Origin: Struthio camelus
Taxonomy: Eukaryota > Chordata > Aves > Struthioniformes > Struthionidae
Direction of reading: 5' to 3'
DNA length: 64,000 nucleotides
NCBI RefSeq assembly: GCF_040807025.1
Contig: NC_090964.1
Location: forward strand, 9,696,214 to 9,760,213
Each line of letters starts with the position of its first letter. Within the stretch, counting starts at the first letter, position 1. The notes under the pieces are model-generated. The model made no database searches, was not told the origin of the DNA, and was given only the letters and a program-made list of their open reading frames with translations. Position numbers and translations under genes: made by a program. Shown here piece after piece: positions 46,236 through 58,361 of this stretch.

Positions 46236-47231
46236 CTAGGAGGAGGTGAGGGAGGAGGCGCGGGGCACGGGCCTGGCGGGGGCCGGGGCGGGCGGCGGGC
46301 GGCAGCGGCCCACCTTGCGCAGGGTGCTGCCGAGGTCGGCGCGGAAGCGCCGGATGGCGAAGCAGTAGACCAGGGGGTCGATGCAGCTGTTGAGGCTGAG
46401 CAGGGCCACGCTCAGCGTGTGCAGCACGTCCAGGGCGGCGGGCGGCCCGCAGCCCGGCGCCGGCGGCCGGCTGCCCACCCAGGGCGCCAGCGTCAGGTGG
46501 TAGGGGGCCACGCAGACCGCGAACACCAGCAGCATGCCCAGCGCCATGGCGCGCGCCTGCTGCCGGTGGGAGCCCGGCGAGGCGGCGGCGGCGGGCGCCG
46601 ACAGCGAGCGCACGATGGAGGCGTAGGCGCCCAGCACCACCAGGAAGGCGCCGGCGAAGAAGCCCACCATGGCGTACGCGTAGGTCCGCTGCTTGGCGTA
46701 CTGCTCAAAGCACTTGGTGCCGCCGGCGCCCGCCGGGAAGGTCTGCCGGGCGGCCAGGGTGGGCACGGCGCAGCCCAGCCCCAGCAGCCAGGCCAGGGCG
46801 CAGGCCAGGGCGGCCCCGCGGCGCCCGCCCAGCGGCAGCTCCCGCCGGGCCGCCCGCACGGTGCGGTAGCGGTTGACGCTGATGAGCACCATGAAGGTGA
46901 TGGCGCTGTAGGTGGCCAGGTAGTAGGCGGCGCCGGCCAGGCGGCACGCGGCCTCCGAGAGCAGCCAGTCCCCGCCGGCCAGGTAGTAGGGGATCCAGAG
47001 GGGCAGGGTGAGGTTGAAGAGGATGTCGGCCAGTGTGAGGTTGATGAGGTAGATGCGGATGGCCTTCCTCACCTTGCCGCTCTGCAGGAACACCAGCAAG
47101 GCCACCAGGTTGCCCGGCAGCCCCACGCACAGCACCAGGCAGTAGACCGCCGGCACCAGCACGAACTGCAGCGGGTCGCTGGGCACGCACTGGCCGGGGC
47201 GCCCCGCGGGCCCCGGCGCCGAGACGTTCAT
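46236..47231 (-). CDS. Class A (rhodopsin-like) GPCR, PAF-receptor-like
   Basis: Intact 331-aa seven-helix receptor, single coding exon. Seen: N-glycosylation site NVS at residue 2; TM1 with GN (40-41); TM2 NLTLADILFNLTLPLWIPYY (64-83); Cys96 and Cys174 as the expected ECL1-ECL2 disulfide; NRY (120-122) in place of DRY; TM6 CVAPYH (240-245) lacking the usual Trp; TM7 DPLVYCF (285-291); short Pro/Ser-rich tail. LTLPLWIPYY followed by GDW, NRY and the KCFEQY loop resemble the platelet-activating-factor receptor, which also has NR(F/Y), a similar TM2 end and one coding exon. Ligand is therefore unproven; P2Y-like or proton-sensing GPR4-type receptors are alternatives. Loops are extremely Ala/Gly/Arg-rich, reflecting local GC. 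The ATG lies two bases after an acceptor (GTCTCTGCAG), so the start is well fixed. Confidence 0.93.
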   Translation of the reverse strand: MNVSAPGPAGRPGQCVPSDPLQFVLVPAVYCLVLCVGLPGNLVALLVFLQSGKVRKAIRIYLINLTLADILFNLTLPLWIPYYLAGGDWLLSEAACRLAGAAYYLATYSAITFMVLISVNRYRTVRAARRELPLGGRRGAALACALAWLLGLGCAVPTLAARQTFPAGAGGTKCFEQYAKQRTYAYAMVGFFAGAFLVVLGAYASIVRSLSAPAAAASPGSHRQQARAMALGMLLVFAVCVAPYHLTLAPWVGSRPPAPGCGPPAALDVLHTLSVALLSLNSCIDPLVYCFAIRRFRADLGSTLRKVGRCRPPPAPAPARPVPRASSLTSS

Positions 47232-47996
47232 CCCTGCAGAGACGGGGAGGTCAGCAGGGAGGGACCGGAGCACCCGCAAAGCTGCACCCAACCCACTGGA
47301 GGCGGTCCGTGCCCCGCGGGACCCGGCAGCCCTCTCCGAACCGCGGCCGCCCGGGGGCCGCGCCGAGTCCGCGCGTCGCGGCTGCAGCTGCGTCCCCGCC
47401 GCAGGGGCAGAGCCGCAGCCCGGCACCCGCAGGAGGCTGCGCCCGGGCTTGGCGCCTCCCTCGCAGCCAGGGCCGCGCGTCCCCTCCGTCCCCGCTGCTC
47501 CCGGCGTGCTCCGAGCTCTGCCCGGGCACCGCGAAGAGCCCCGAATCCCCGGCAGAGCCCGCCCGGAGCACAGTCGCCCGCTGGCTCGGCGAGACGCCGG
47601 CCTCGAGCACGCGCGGCCCCGCAGCCCCCGGCGCGCTGTGCCGGGACGGCGCTCTCACCCCGGGGTCGTCTTGGTGCCCGCAGGTCGTTTCCCCCAGGAG
47701 AGCAAGAACGGTTGGGTGCCACGACCGCGCAGCCGGGAAGAGCCGGCGATGGGCTCACGCCACCCCCGGCCGCCAAACCGCTTTCCCTGGCGATCCCCCT
47801 CTCCCAGGACTGCGGCCAGTCCACCTCGCTCGTCCCCAGGTCACGGGCCGGCGTTTCCCGGGGCCAGCGGGCGGCACGGGCCCGCGCGGCGCCCAGCGGG
47901 ACGCCAGCGCTCCCGGGGGCCCGGCCGGCGGGGCCGCGCTCGCCGGCGCCCAGGCCCGCAGGGACGGCGCGAGCGGAGGCGCCGGCGCGTCCTTAC

Positions 47997-48045
47997 CCTG
48001 GCGGGCCGGGCGGCCGCGTCACCTCCCCGCCGCTGCGCGCCGTCT
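47997..48045 (-). other. GPCR gene non-coding exon 1
   Basis: A strong donor (CGCCAGG before GTAAGGACG) ends this exon at 47997, and the acceptor at 47234-47235 begins the coding exon, a 763-base intron. The 5' end is estimated from the TATA-like box about 25-30 bases upstream. Confidence 0.6.
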
Positions 48046-48069
48046 GCCGCAGCCCGTCTGGCCCCGGGA

Positions 48070-48078
48070 GCCTTTAAA
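48070..48078 (-). promoter_or_regulatory. TATA-like box of the GPCR gene
   Basis: TTTAAAGG on the minus strand (CACCCTTTAAAGGCTCC) is an isolated AT stretch in very GC-rich DNA. It lies at the right distance upstream of the inferred non-coding exon. Confidence 0.5.
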
Positions 48079-49270
48079 GGGTGGCTGCGGGGAGGCAGGG
48101 CCTGGCGGGTGAATGCGGCGGGCCGGCGGCGGCAGCTGCAGCGCGGCAGGCACCTGTGCGCGTATGTAACCGGGGAGCCCCGGCGCGGAGCCGCGCTAAG
48201 ACCCCCCGCGCCGCCCGGGCCGGTTTCGCCGGAGGGGGAGAGGCCCCCATCCCGCCCCCGCCATCCTGCCCGGCGCGGCGGCATGAATAACCCGCGTGTG
48301 ATGTCCCAGACAACGGCCCCTTTCAGCCCCTCGGGCCACCGCCGCCGCCGCGCAGGAAGCCCCCGATGCCGCTGGGCTTACGGGGACAGGACAACGCCGG
48401 GACGCCACGGCGGAGGGTGGCCCTTTCCCCGGCAGCGCCCCCTCCGTCACCCTTTTGCCACGGGTCTCACGCGTCCGTCGTTCCCGCCGCGGCTCCTCGT
48501 CCCGCTCAGCGCGGAGGCCGGCCAAAGGCCGCGCTGGTCCCTCCGCAGCCTCCCGTCTCCCCCGCCGCAAACACCGGCGCCATCCCGCAGAGACCAAAAC
48601 CAGCCCCTTGGCCGCCCCGAGGGCCTGGCGGCGCGGGGTGCAGGGCGTGGGACGCGGCGCCGCCGGGCAGCGCGGGAACGGTGCGCCCCGGAGCCGGAGC
48701 CGGAGCCGTGCCGGGGCACGGCGGGAGCGGCGGCCGGGCCGGGGGCGCGCGGGGCCGGGCTGGCAGCGCGGCCGGCGCCCGGGACGCACATGAAAGCGGC
48801 GCAGGGTCAAGTTTCCACACTCGGCAGCTGGGGGAAGGAGGGGGCGACACGCGGGAGATCAAAGCAGGAATCCGCCTTCTCACGGCTCTTGCTCTTTCGT
48901 TTGCTTCAAAGCCGGACTCAGCAGGAACGCGGGGAGCAGCGGGCCAGGCCCCCCTCGGTGGGCACGGCACAGTCGTCCCTGTCCCCAGCTCCGCCGGGGG
49001 GACAGGGCCACCGGGGCACCCCTCCCCGCGCACCGCCTTGCACAGCTCAGTATTTCGCGCCCCCACCCCAGGCGCGGTCCCGTGCTCCTTTGGGACAAGG
49101 TGCCTCATCCCCCCCCCGCCCCGGTCCCGGCTGGTGGCGCCAGGGACGCTCACCCCGGCGCCTGCAGCGGCCTGCGCCCTCGCCGGGCCCGGTCTCCTTG
49201 CTCCCGGCCGGGAAACGCACCAGGCTCAAACCCGACCTCGGGCTCCAGTCACAAATAGAACAGGGGAGGC
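48079..49270. other. GC-rich intergenic DNA between TMEM35B and the GPCR
   Basis: CpG-rich sequence with only compositional frames. No exon was recognised. Confidence 0.5.
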
Positions 49271-49274
49271 AACG

Positions 49275-49632
49275 CCTGAAAAACAGAGGCTTTATTTAAA
49301 AATACAAGAGCCCCCGTGAGAGCAGAGCCAGCCCCCGCTCGGCCTGGCTGAGCCGCGGGAAGAGCCACCTCGTGCGAGTTTAGCCACAGAGCGGCCGGAG
49401 CGGCCGCGGTGCCGCGCGGGGCACCGGCCGGCGGAGCCGCCCCGGCAGCGAGGGGTGCAGGGGACGGGCGCCCGGCAGCCCCCGGCCGCTCCCTCACCAG
49501 CACATCCGCGCGAAAGCATATACAGCACGTCGGGGGCCAGCTACCTCGCAGGAAGTGATGCCATCCCCCAAAATACCCTAACGGCATCACTTCCCGCTGA
49601 GCAAACCTCCCCTCTTTCCTTCCTGCCTCCGC
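49275..49632 (-). other. TMEM35B: TMEM35B 3'UTR with AATAAA at 49291-49296
   Basis: The first minus-strand AATAAA after the TMEM35B stop lies in an AT-rich patch (TTTTTAAATAAAGCC), giving a 3'UTR of about 350 bases. Confidence 0.8.
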
Positions 49633-50847
<1,215 letters not shown>

Positions 50848-50889
50848 GGCCGGGCCGCGCCGGGCGGGGCCGGGACCGGGGCCGGGCGG

Positions 50890-51150
50890 GGCCAGCGGCT
50901 CGGCTCGGCTCGGCTCGGCTCGGCGCGGCTCGGCTCCGCTCGGCTCGGCCCGGTTCAACCTGGCCCGGCTCGGCTCGGCGCGGCTCCGCTCGGCCCGGTT
51001 CAACCTGGCCCGGCTCGGCCCGGCTCGGCTCGGCGCGGCTCCGCTCGGTTCGGCCCGGCCCGGCCCGGCACGGCTCAGTTCGACCTGGCCCGGCTCGGCT
51101 CGGCTCGGCGCGGCTCGGTTCGGCCTGGCCCGGCTCGGCCCGGGCCCTAT
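50890..51150. repeat. GGCTC pentamer array upstream of TMEM35B
   Basis: About 50 pentamers (GGCTC, GGCGC, GGCCC, GGTTC), with the longer motif CCCGGTTCAACCTGGCCCGG recurring near 50948 and 50995. It begins within 50 bases of the TMEM35B start codon, so it lies in the promoter or 5'UTR region. Confidence 0.92.
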
Positions 51151-53300
51151 ACCTGCCCCTGGGTCCGCCCCGGCCCGGCCCCCCGAGCCCGGCCCGGCCG
51201 CACGGCAGACCTGCCCCGAGCCCCGAGCCCCGGCCCCGCGGGGGCAGAGCAGGAAGGGGCCGGGGGTGGGGGGGGACAGGCCCTCGCTCCTCCGGGGCCA
51301 CCCGGCCCCCCGCGCTCTGGCCCTGACCGGCCTCTTCCCCCCCCCCCTCCCCGAGCTGCCCGGCTCCTCCCGAGCCCTCCCCGGCCAGCACCGTCCTCCC
51401 AGCACACCGGCCTGCGCCGAGGCGGTGCCGAGGCTGCTCCCACCGGCAAGCGGCGGGTCAAAATCCTCCCGGGCCGCTTCCACGGCAAACCAAGGAGCGG
51501 CCTGGGGTCGGCAGCCGGGGCCTCGGCATTTCGAGCCAGCCCTGCGACGGGCCGCACGCAACCCAGCGCCAGGCCTGCCAGCGCCGAGCCCCTCCGCAGT
51601 GAGCAGGGACGGGGCTGCGGCCGGCCCGAGCAGTCCCGGAGCAGGTGCTGGCCCAGGCCAGCAGCCAAGAGAGCCGCTCGGGGAGGAGGCGCCGGCAGCC
51701 CAGCAGGCAGCTCGCTGCCGGGGAAGGGAGCCAGGGGCTCGCCTCCTGCCCAAGTGCTTTGGCAGGCAGCGAAGTAGTTAATAACCCAGCTACTGCAGGG
51801 ATTGTCTTCTGGCACCAGGAGAGAGGCCCCGGGGGAGCAGAGGAGACAGCTCCCTCGCTGCCCGCGCGCGCCAGGCCCTGCAAACGCAAGACTGCGTCAC
51901 CGCCTGCGCCAGCGTTCGCCGTCAGACCGTCTCTACGTCCAGCGCGCTTAGAGGCTCTCAAAAAAACTGCAGTCTTGGATTCGCACGAGCAAGGAGCGGC
52001 GCTGCAGGGCACGCGCCGGCCTCGCTCCCAGCGGCAGTGGCCGAGGGGAGCCGGCAGCTGCCTACGTGTGGTTATCCAGCAGGGCTCACTGGTTATTCTA
52101 AACAAAATGGAAACATTTTTTAAGGCCAGTAAACCACAAAAGAACACAAACCGTTTCCCCAGGACCAGGAAGTACCAGCCATCCCGGCAGGCACCACCGG
52201 GCCGGATCTGCACTAACCCGCGACCCGGGCTCAGCCCCGCGGGGACCCCAGCTCGCAGGGGAGCCTCACGCACAGGCTCGCAGGGCCAGCTGCCTTCATG
52301 GGGCTGCAGTGGAGGCAGATACCTGTCCTGTTTTTATTTCTGGCTGTACATCTTCCTCCAGGACCGTTTGGCACAAAAGGCTTAGGAAGAGCTTGGAGAG
52401 AGCACGGCCTGCTTCCGTCACGGGTGTTTTCTCCTGCAGCCCTTCGCTGCTGAAGGCTCACTGCTCTGAATCACAAGCTAACAAATGATAAATAGCAGGC
52501 ACAATTCAGCTCTTACTGTCTAGGAAAGCCTTTTGGGGGAAGAAGAAGAGAAAGACCAAACCGTTTCTGAATAATGGATCCTGGCAGCTCCCTGCCCCTG
52601 CGCTTCCCGCGCAGGCCTGCGTCTGCCGCCCGCCCTCATTACCGCATGAAACATTCAGCAGTTCTCCTGGCTCTATTGTTAAAGGCAGATAGGGTAGAAG
52701 AGCATAATGAGACGCCTGCCTGAAGAAATCATTTTCCTTCAGCTCAGAAAGGATCATCTTTTTTCTTTGATAACGAGGTTTCACCCTCAGCCTTTCACAG
52801 GGAGAGCAGAGCCCAGGAAGGTCCCGGCTCCTGCTGTGCCGCAGGACAAGGCTGGAGGAGCACCACAGGGTGACATTTTGGGCCTGTGTTATGAAATAAG
52901 GGACTGGGCTGTTTCCAAGGATTCTTTAGCAATCCTCCCGCACCATTTCCAGTGATTAATTAATGCTCAGAGCTCACTGCCACTCACTTCAGCTATCTCT
53001 GTACTAGAGGGGGACAGAGAGGAATAGATATCTTGCCATTCCTTAGTGCAATCCTTTTATCCTAAAGGGAATTATCTGTAGACAAAAATATAGCTCCCTT
53101 CCCTAACAAAACTCTCAAACTCCACCTGGGATTCTGCCGTCTTTAGATTTACAGCTTCTCTCTGAAGCAATTCATCACTTGTCAGGCGTTAAATAAGGAA
53201 GTGTCCTCCTGCATGGCAGGAGCTTCTCCTCTGCTGTGCACAGGTGGACCATGACAGTTCGCCACAAGCACATCCATTTCTCATCTCGTAAGTTCAGCAA
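51151..53300. other. Intergenic DNA spanning the GC-to-AT transition
   Basis: GC-rich to about 52.0 kb, then progressively AT-rich. No exon is supported; the minus ORF at 52506-52784 has no family-like features. Confidence 0.45.
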
Positions 53301-53697
53301 ACCAAGTTTATTGCCCAGGTCTCATCCTAGTGACATGCAGGCCAAGCTGTCATCTTCCATGGGTACATAGACATGGATTTCTCTCCTGCCCTTCCTGGGC
53401 TGGGCTGGTGGAGGCTGGTCTCCCCCAGGCAGGGCCAGGGAAGTCCCCCCAGCCACCAGCAGCTCCTCTGACAAGGGCTTCAGCCCTGGCAGCTGTGAAA
53501 TGCTCCGGGCAAGCATTTGCAGAGGCTGGTCTTTTCCTCGAGGCAAGAACACGCTAGAAGCTGGCTGTTCCACAGGAGCTCGGCCAGGCCACCCTCGGGC
53601 ACCCATGGAAGGCAGCATGGGGGCTGGCAGCTTGCCTGTGCTGTGTGGGTGGTGCAGAACAGCATGCTCACCACTTGCGAGGAAGGCATTGCACCTG
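53290..53697 (-). other. Terminal exon of the unidentified gene
   Basis: Begins at a CAGCAG tandem acceptor (53697 or 53694, both in frame) and ends after the AATAAA. Carries 125 codons and a minimal 3'UTR. Confidence 0.55.
53307..53312 (-). terminator. Polyadenylation signal of the unidentified gene
   Basis: AATAAA (minus) only about 10 bases beyond the stop codon at 53322, giving a very short 3'UTR. Its closeness to the end of a 125-codon open stretch supports the exon call. Confidence 0.6.
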
Positions 53698-55387
53698 CTG
53701 GAAAGGTTAGACAGTTCCCTAGCATCAAACCTGGACCCCAGTCCCAACCCACAGAGAAACCCTCCATCAGGATGCAAGTCCCTGCTATGCAAGGCTGTGC
53801 AAGACAGGCCAGGTGCCCTTGTTGAGGGAGAGGGGCTTGCTTTAAGCTGGGTAATTCTCATCCTTTACAAGGTGTCCATAGCATGAAAAAACAGTCTCAC
53901 TAAAATCTACTGGGGGGTTGGGCTTAGTATCTTCCAGGCCTGGCTAAGATTAGAGTAATTAAAAAAGCTGCAGTCACACCACCCACCTGGCTGCAGCAAG
54001 CAGCTAGCAGCCTGGGGGAGCGAAGGCTGCAGAAAAGTGGAACGCGCACCTTGCTGGGTGCCCATCTCTGGAGAGAGGCAGGCTGTAGCAGGGAGAAGTA
54101 CTGCATTTTTCTTCCTCCCCACAGCTTTACCCTCTCTCTCCCCCTTGGGCAGCTGCCCTCCTCCCCCAACTGCTCCCCAAGCCCCCTATCTCATCCCCAA
54201 GATTGCTTCTGCCCCCATCCCCATTTCTCACCCTAGTACTGTCTCACTCCCAGGACCAGCCAGGACTCCTGGCCCTATTAATCGCTCTCCAGCTGCCTGT
54301 GGTTATTTTATTACACCACATCAGATCCATTCCTCCCATACCATCCCTAAGCCCCACTGCAATGCCCATGGGCTCAGGGAAGTCCCCTTTCCCCACGCAC
54401 CAGAGGCGCACAGCACCAGTATTTCCAAGCATCCAGAGAGCTGCAGCTGTATGTTAGCAGCATGAAATGGCAAAACTGCGAGATCAGCTGAAGATGCAGA
54501 TTGCACAGAAAATTGTGGCAGATAAATGCATTCTTTGGGCCGGAACAGGGCTCCAAGCACTGCCTGCGTGATCTGTATCTGCTCCCAGCCTCTTTTTTTT
54601 TTTTTTAAATACAGGAGCTACTTAGAGTAATGAAACATTTGGTAGAACCAGGTAATCAGCTTTACCAGCCAGAAAACACTAGCCTACTGACACAGTGCCC
54701 AGACATTAAAGAAAAAAATGCTTTATGCTAGTCATCCATCAGATAATGATACAACTAATGGCCTACACTGAAGAAAAAAGAGGAATTTTTGCAATTCCTT
54801 TCCCCCCAAACACATACAATTCCAATATAGAAAGCGAAACATGGTTTGCTTATAAAGTGGTGTAGGTTAAGTCCATCATTTTGAATGTTAAAAACACATT
54901 TAGGTTGAAACAGTTTCACATAGGAAGCAGAAGAAGCTGCAACAATGGAAACAAAATTAAGACAAATTATTGGAAAGGAACAGAATTTGAGAAAGAAAAA
55001 GGTATGCAAGTCCGCATAGCTGTGGAGACAATACACTGAAACCCACTTTCCCGCCACTGCAGGACCCTATGATTTTTTCAGGCCACATTGCCCTCCCCTA
55101 GAAAGCACAGCTAGACATTTCCATAGGCAAGAGCAGAAGACTCACCTTGATCCAAACGTGTCCTGAAAGCATGATTTCCAAGCGCTCTGCTGCTGCACAA
55201 GGCACCTCCCAGGCAGCCGGGGTAACAAAGTGCCACTGCCTGCACCTGCGAAGGGATTTGTAGGGAAATAAAGCATTTGATGAACAGATGCCCCACTTCG
55301 TCCTTCCAAACTCAGGGTAGGCAAGCTGCTCAGCCTCCAGGGTTGCTTTGGCACTGCTGGGTACAACATTCTTCCACGATCAGCCAT
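53322..55387 (-). CDS. Unidentified two-exon reading frame, 205 aa
   Basis: Exon 55146-55389 (ATG at 55387, context ATAGAAATGG) has an acceptor TTACTCATAG and a strong donor AAG|GTGAGTC; exon 53322-53697 has acceptor ACCTTTCCAG. The join is in phase (80 codons plus 2 nt, then 1 nt plus 125 codons with stop). The product begins MADRGRMLYPAVPKQPWRLS, contains a Ser/Leu/Pro-rich middle, and ends RREIHVYVPMEDDSLACMSL plus G. No signal peptide, membrane helix or known domain is evident; composition is not low-complexity and the local DNA is not GC-rich, so openness by chance is less likely. I do not recognise the family. It may be a small lineage-specific or fast-evolving gene, or alternative 3' exons of a gene starting beyond 64 kb (human synteny would allow ZMYM6, or SFPQ if the ZMYM genes are absent). 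The reading frame is more certain than its being translated. Confidence 0.5.
54591..54606. repeat. poly-T tract
   Basis: A run of 16 T. Could be a relic of a retroposed poly-A tail on the minus strand, but no element body is recognisable beside it. Confidence 0.7.
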
Positions 55388-55389
55388 TT
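55146..55389 (-). other. Internal exon of the unidentified gene, with candidate start codon
   Basis: Flanked by a good acceptor and a consensus donor. The same frame remains open upstream of the ATG through KEIEPCGLLLIE to an in-frame stop about 70 bases further, so a longer exon using an earlier acceptor is possible. Confidence 0.55.
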
Positions 55390-57953
55390 CTATGAGTAAC
55401 AGACCACAAGGCTCAATTTCTTTCCGGAAGCCACCTCCTCCTCCTCCTCAGTTAAGGTCTCAATTAGCAGATAAATAATTCACTTGAACTCTATGCAATA
55501 TTTACTAATGATGACTACAGCAGAACCTAATTCATTGAACCTGGGGGGGGGCCCAGCTTGTTGACAGCACATAATACACCACCTTTCCTGTAGCACTCTC
55601 CAACAGGTGCACAATAGCTACTCAGGGAATAAACATTTCTTTGAACCACTTTTCAGAATCAGGACAGTAATGTAAACAGTCAAATCAATGAGTGAACTTT
55701 TCCTCTCAGATTATCCTGTACCTGCTTGCTTGGTTTCACAGAAAAGTGAAAACCAGCAGTTAAGAGCTTTTAATGCAGCCAAACCCATCTCCTCTTCCAT
55801 AAACTTTACAGCCACTGTCAAACACCTATGCTTCCCCCTGCTGCTTCTAACTAGACTAACACCAGCTTGCAAACTCCTGTTACTGTTGCTCACATTGTTT
55901 TCCTTTAACCAGCTCCAAGAGGAGATGTTCATGATTGGCATGAAGCCACATGATTGACTTAGGCTCAACACAAATTGTTCCCTAACCAAATGCCCCAATT
56001 CTGTAATGCATGGTGAATAAAGGTAAGCATCAAGGACTCTTAATCTACACATCTTGCTATAAAACCAGCTGAGACAAGTACCAGAAATTTAGGTATAGCA
56101 GCTCTAACAAATATTGTTCTGTTTTGTTCAGGGATAAAACAGAGGCAAGTAAACAGAACATTTAATACAAACATAGTCATGGCTGATATTTAAAGCACCG
56201 ATCAGTTCTGTTCCATCCCTGAATCAATCCAAACAACACCCTGAAGTGTCTAGAGTATTTCATATGTCTTTGCCACATTAAATCCAATTTATTTTGGTCT
56301 CAATGGTCTGGCAATGCATTTCCTAAGCAAATGTTCATGGCTTCTCATGCTGCTGTAGGGGTAATCTTGTTATAAAGCAGCAGAACGAACAGAGCCTGCT
56401 GGTGGTACATTTTAACATGCTAAGGAAAACTATTGTGTATTTAAACATAGGATTATATTTAATAAATCACAGTATCAGCTATGTATGTGCAACAGAGTAG
56501 CTTTAAGGGATTATAGCTGTCCTTTAAAAGTCATCATTTGAGTAAACCATACTAAAAAAAACATTGGTGTTACTATTTAGAATTCTAAGGCTTGATACAT
56601 AAAACGGTATTTGGATCACTGAAGAATACTGGAGACTGGGGAATGAATGGGAGAAGCACTTCCAGAAGAGCATGGGGGGTAGGGAGAAGGAGCAAGAATA
56701 ATTTATAAAAAAAAAATTAAGCTCGAGTCATTTAGTAAAAGCATATATGGCTGCAAACTGGACAGGAATAAAGCTACACTGAGAAGTGGAGCATTCTAAC
56801 CACAAGACTGAGCCACTGCAGTAATCCCAGCAGAAATAAAATTACTCGCAAAAGAAACTTTATTACAAGAGGAACCTTGTTATATTTTTTAGTTACGAGA
56901 GGTTACATATTTCATGTACTTGTAACAGCACAGAACAGGATTCAATCACTCAAGCCCCTCTCCTCTCACCCCAGTGCTCCAATCACGTTCTGCATCCCCT
57001 TCTACGACCTCATTTATGGCAGCCTCTCAAATTCATTCATACCATATTATGCTAACTGGCTGGTTTACTAAATGGAATGCATTCTGAAATAAAACAGAAG
57101 TCATTTATAAGAAAACTTGTTATATTTTATTTAAAAAATGCTATTATGTTCCTTGCTCCTCTTCACTGCATTTGGACTCCATCATCTTCTGCAAGTGCAA
57201 AGCACAAAGTTAGCAAAAACATTAGAAATGCCACCAGAAGTCACACACAAAATGACATGAAACGGGGTGTCAGCACATCACAAAGATCATGTACCTTCTC
57301 AAACATTCCCTAGCATTTTACATTCTTGTCACAGACTTCAGTTTAAAACAAATAGCATTCACGTTTTCATCTACTTCATAAATTCTAAAGATCTGAAATT
57401 GCTTTCTGTCTTAATACCCTAGGAAGAGCGAGCACTAGTTATCAATTACACAAAATTCAGTAGGAATTCATCAAGTGAGTCTTAACTGGCCTCAAGTCCT
57501 ACATGTTCAGCTGTGGTATATTTGAGCTGTTACTTACCCATCACTTGGGTATTTAAGGTATTTTGCATGTTGCCCCTCACACAAGACCTCAAGCATTTAA
57601 AGTTCCCCTTTGTACTTTAATATAAGTTAGAGTTTAGTCAGCTTATCATTTGAAAGTACCCGAGACAGTCACCCCACCTCTATTCACACCTTTTTATGGT
57701 GTTTGAACTTAAAAAGCTTTTATCTTGTTTAACCACCTATAATATTCAGAAGACAGGATTTATCTGATTGTTGAAGGGCTGAAAGCCTCAAACAATGGTT
57801 ATATCTTGGCTCTACAAAAGAAAAATTTAGAAGTTTTTACATAAAAATCAGGATTAATTCAGGGAAATTTTCAGGCAGGATCTACTTGATTAATCACTTA
57901 AGGTGCGATATACTGCTGTACGAACTCAATAGCCAGGAACACGACATACTCAC
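55390..57953 (-). other. AT-rich probable intron
   Basis: Between the two putative exons of the unidentified gene. Contains scattered AATAAA signals (for example minus at about 56857) and a 113-codon minus frame at 55711-56052 that I do not accept as a gene. Confidence 0.35.
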
Positions 57954-58025
57954 TTGTTCGCTTGCTGTATCTTGGTCCCTCCACACATCACCGGACATCA
58001 TGCTGGAAGTGCTCGTGCTCAGCTC
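57954..58025 (-). other. Candidate exon (72 nt), unidentified gene
   Basis: Acceptor CTTTTAGTTCAG and donor CAA|GTGAGT. One frame is fully open, ELSTSTSSMMSGDVWRDQDT then ASEQ, but it does not run in phase into the 55.4 kb exon. It is therefore either 5' non-coding or belongs to an alternative transcript. Confidence 0.4.
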
Positions 58026-58316
58026 CTGAACTAAAAGAAGATTCAGATGTCTATAGTGGTTTTGACTTCTCTTGTACAAAGGCACACCTCAAAAGACTTT
58101 TCTGAACCACTGCTGTCATGGTATCAAGGCAAGACAGAACCCAAGTCTACAGCTTGGCAAGAAGACTATTAAATTCTACTCTACAAATCTCATGTATTCA
58201 CTAATAGCGATTTCTCAATATTCAGCAACTCAGTCACTCAGAGACTGAACATTAAGTGTCCAGAGCCCTTTATTTCACTCCTTCAGAACAACAGAAAGAT
58301 TAAAAGTTATGCTTAC

Positions 58317-58361
58317 CTCCCATGGATGAGCACACTGGTTTCACTCAGCTTGCATCTTCAC
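58317..58361 (-). other. Candidate non-coding exon (45 nt)
   Basis: Acceptor ATCCTTTAG, donor GGGAG|GTAAGC. All three frames contain a stop, so if used it is untranslated. It contains a short upstream ORF (ATGCAAGCTGAGTGA). Confidence 0.3.

Noticed and set aside
45165-48077. 970-aa plus frame
   Set aside because: It is the antisense shadow of the GPCR gene.
52506-52784. 92-aa minus frame
   Set aside because: No recognisable domain, splice context or polyA signal placement supporting a gene.
55711-56052. 113-aa minus frame followed by a GTGAGC donor-like site
   Set aside because: No acceptor, no known family and no phase match with the neighbouring putative exons; could be chance.
56840-56870. 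AATAAA on both strands as a gene end
   Set aside because: Such hexamers are frequent by chance in AT-rich DNA and no coding exon leads into them.
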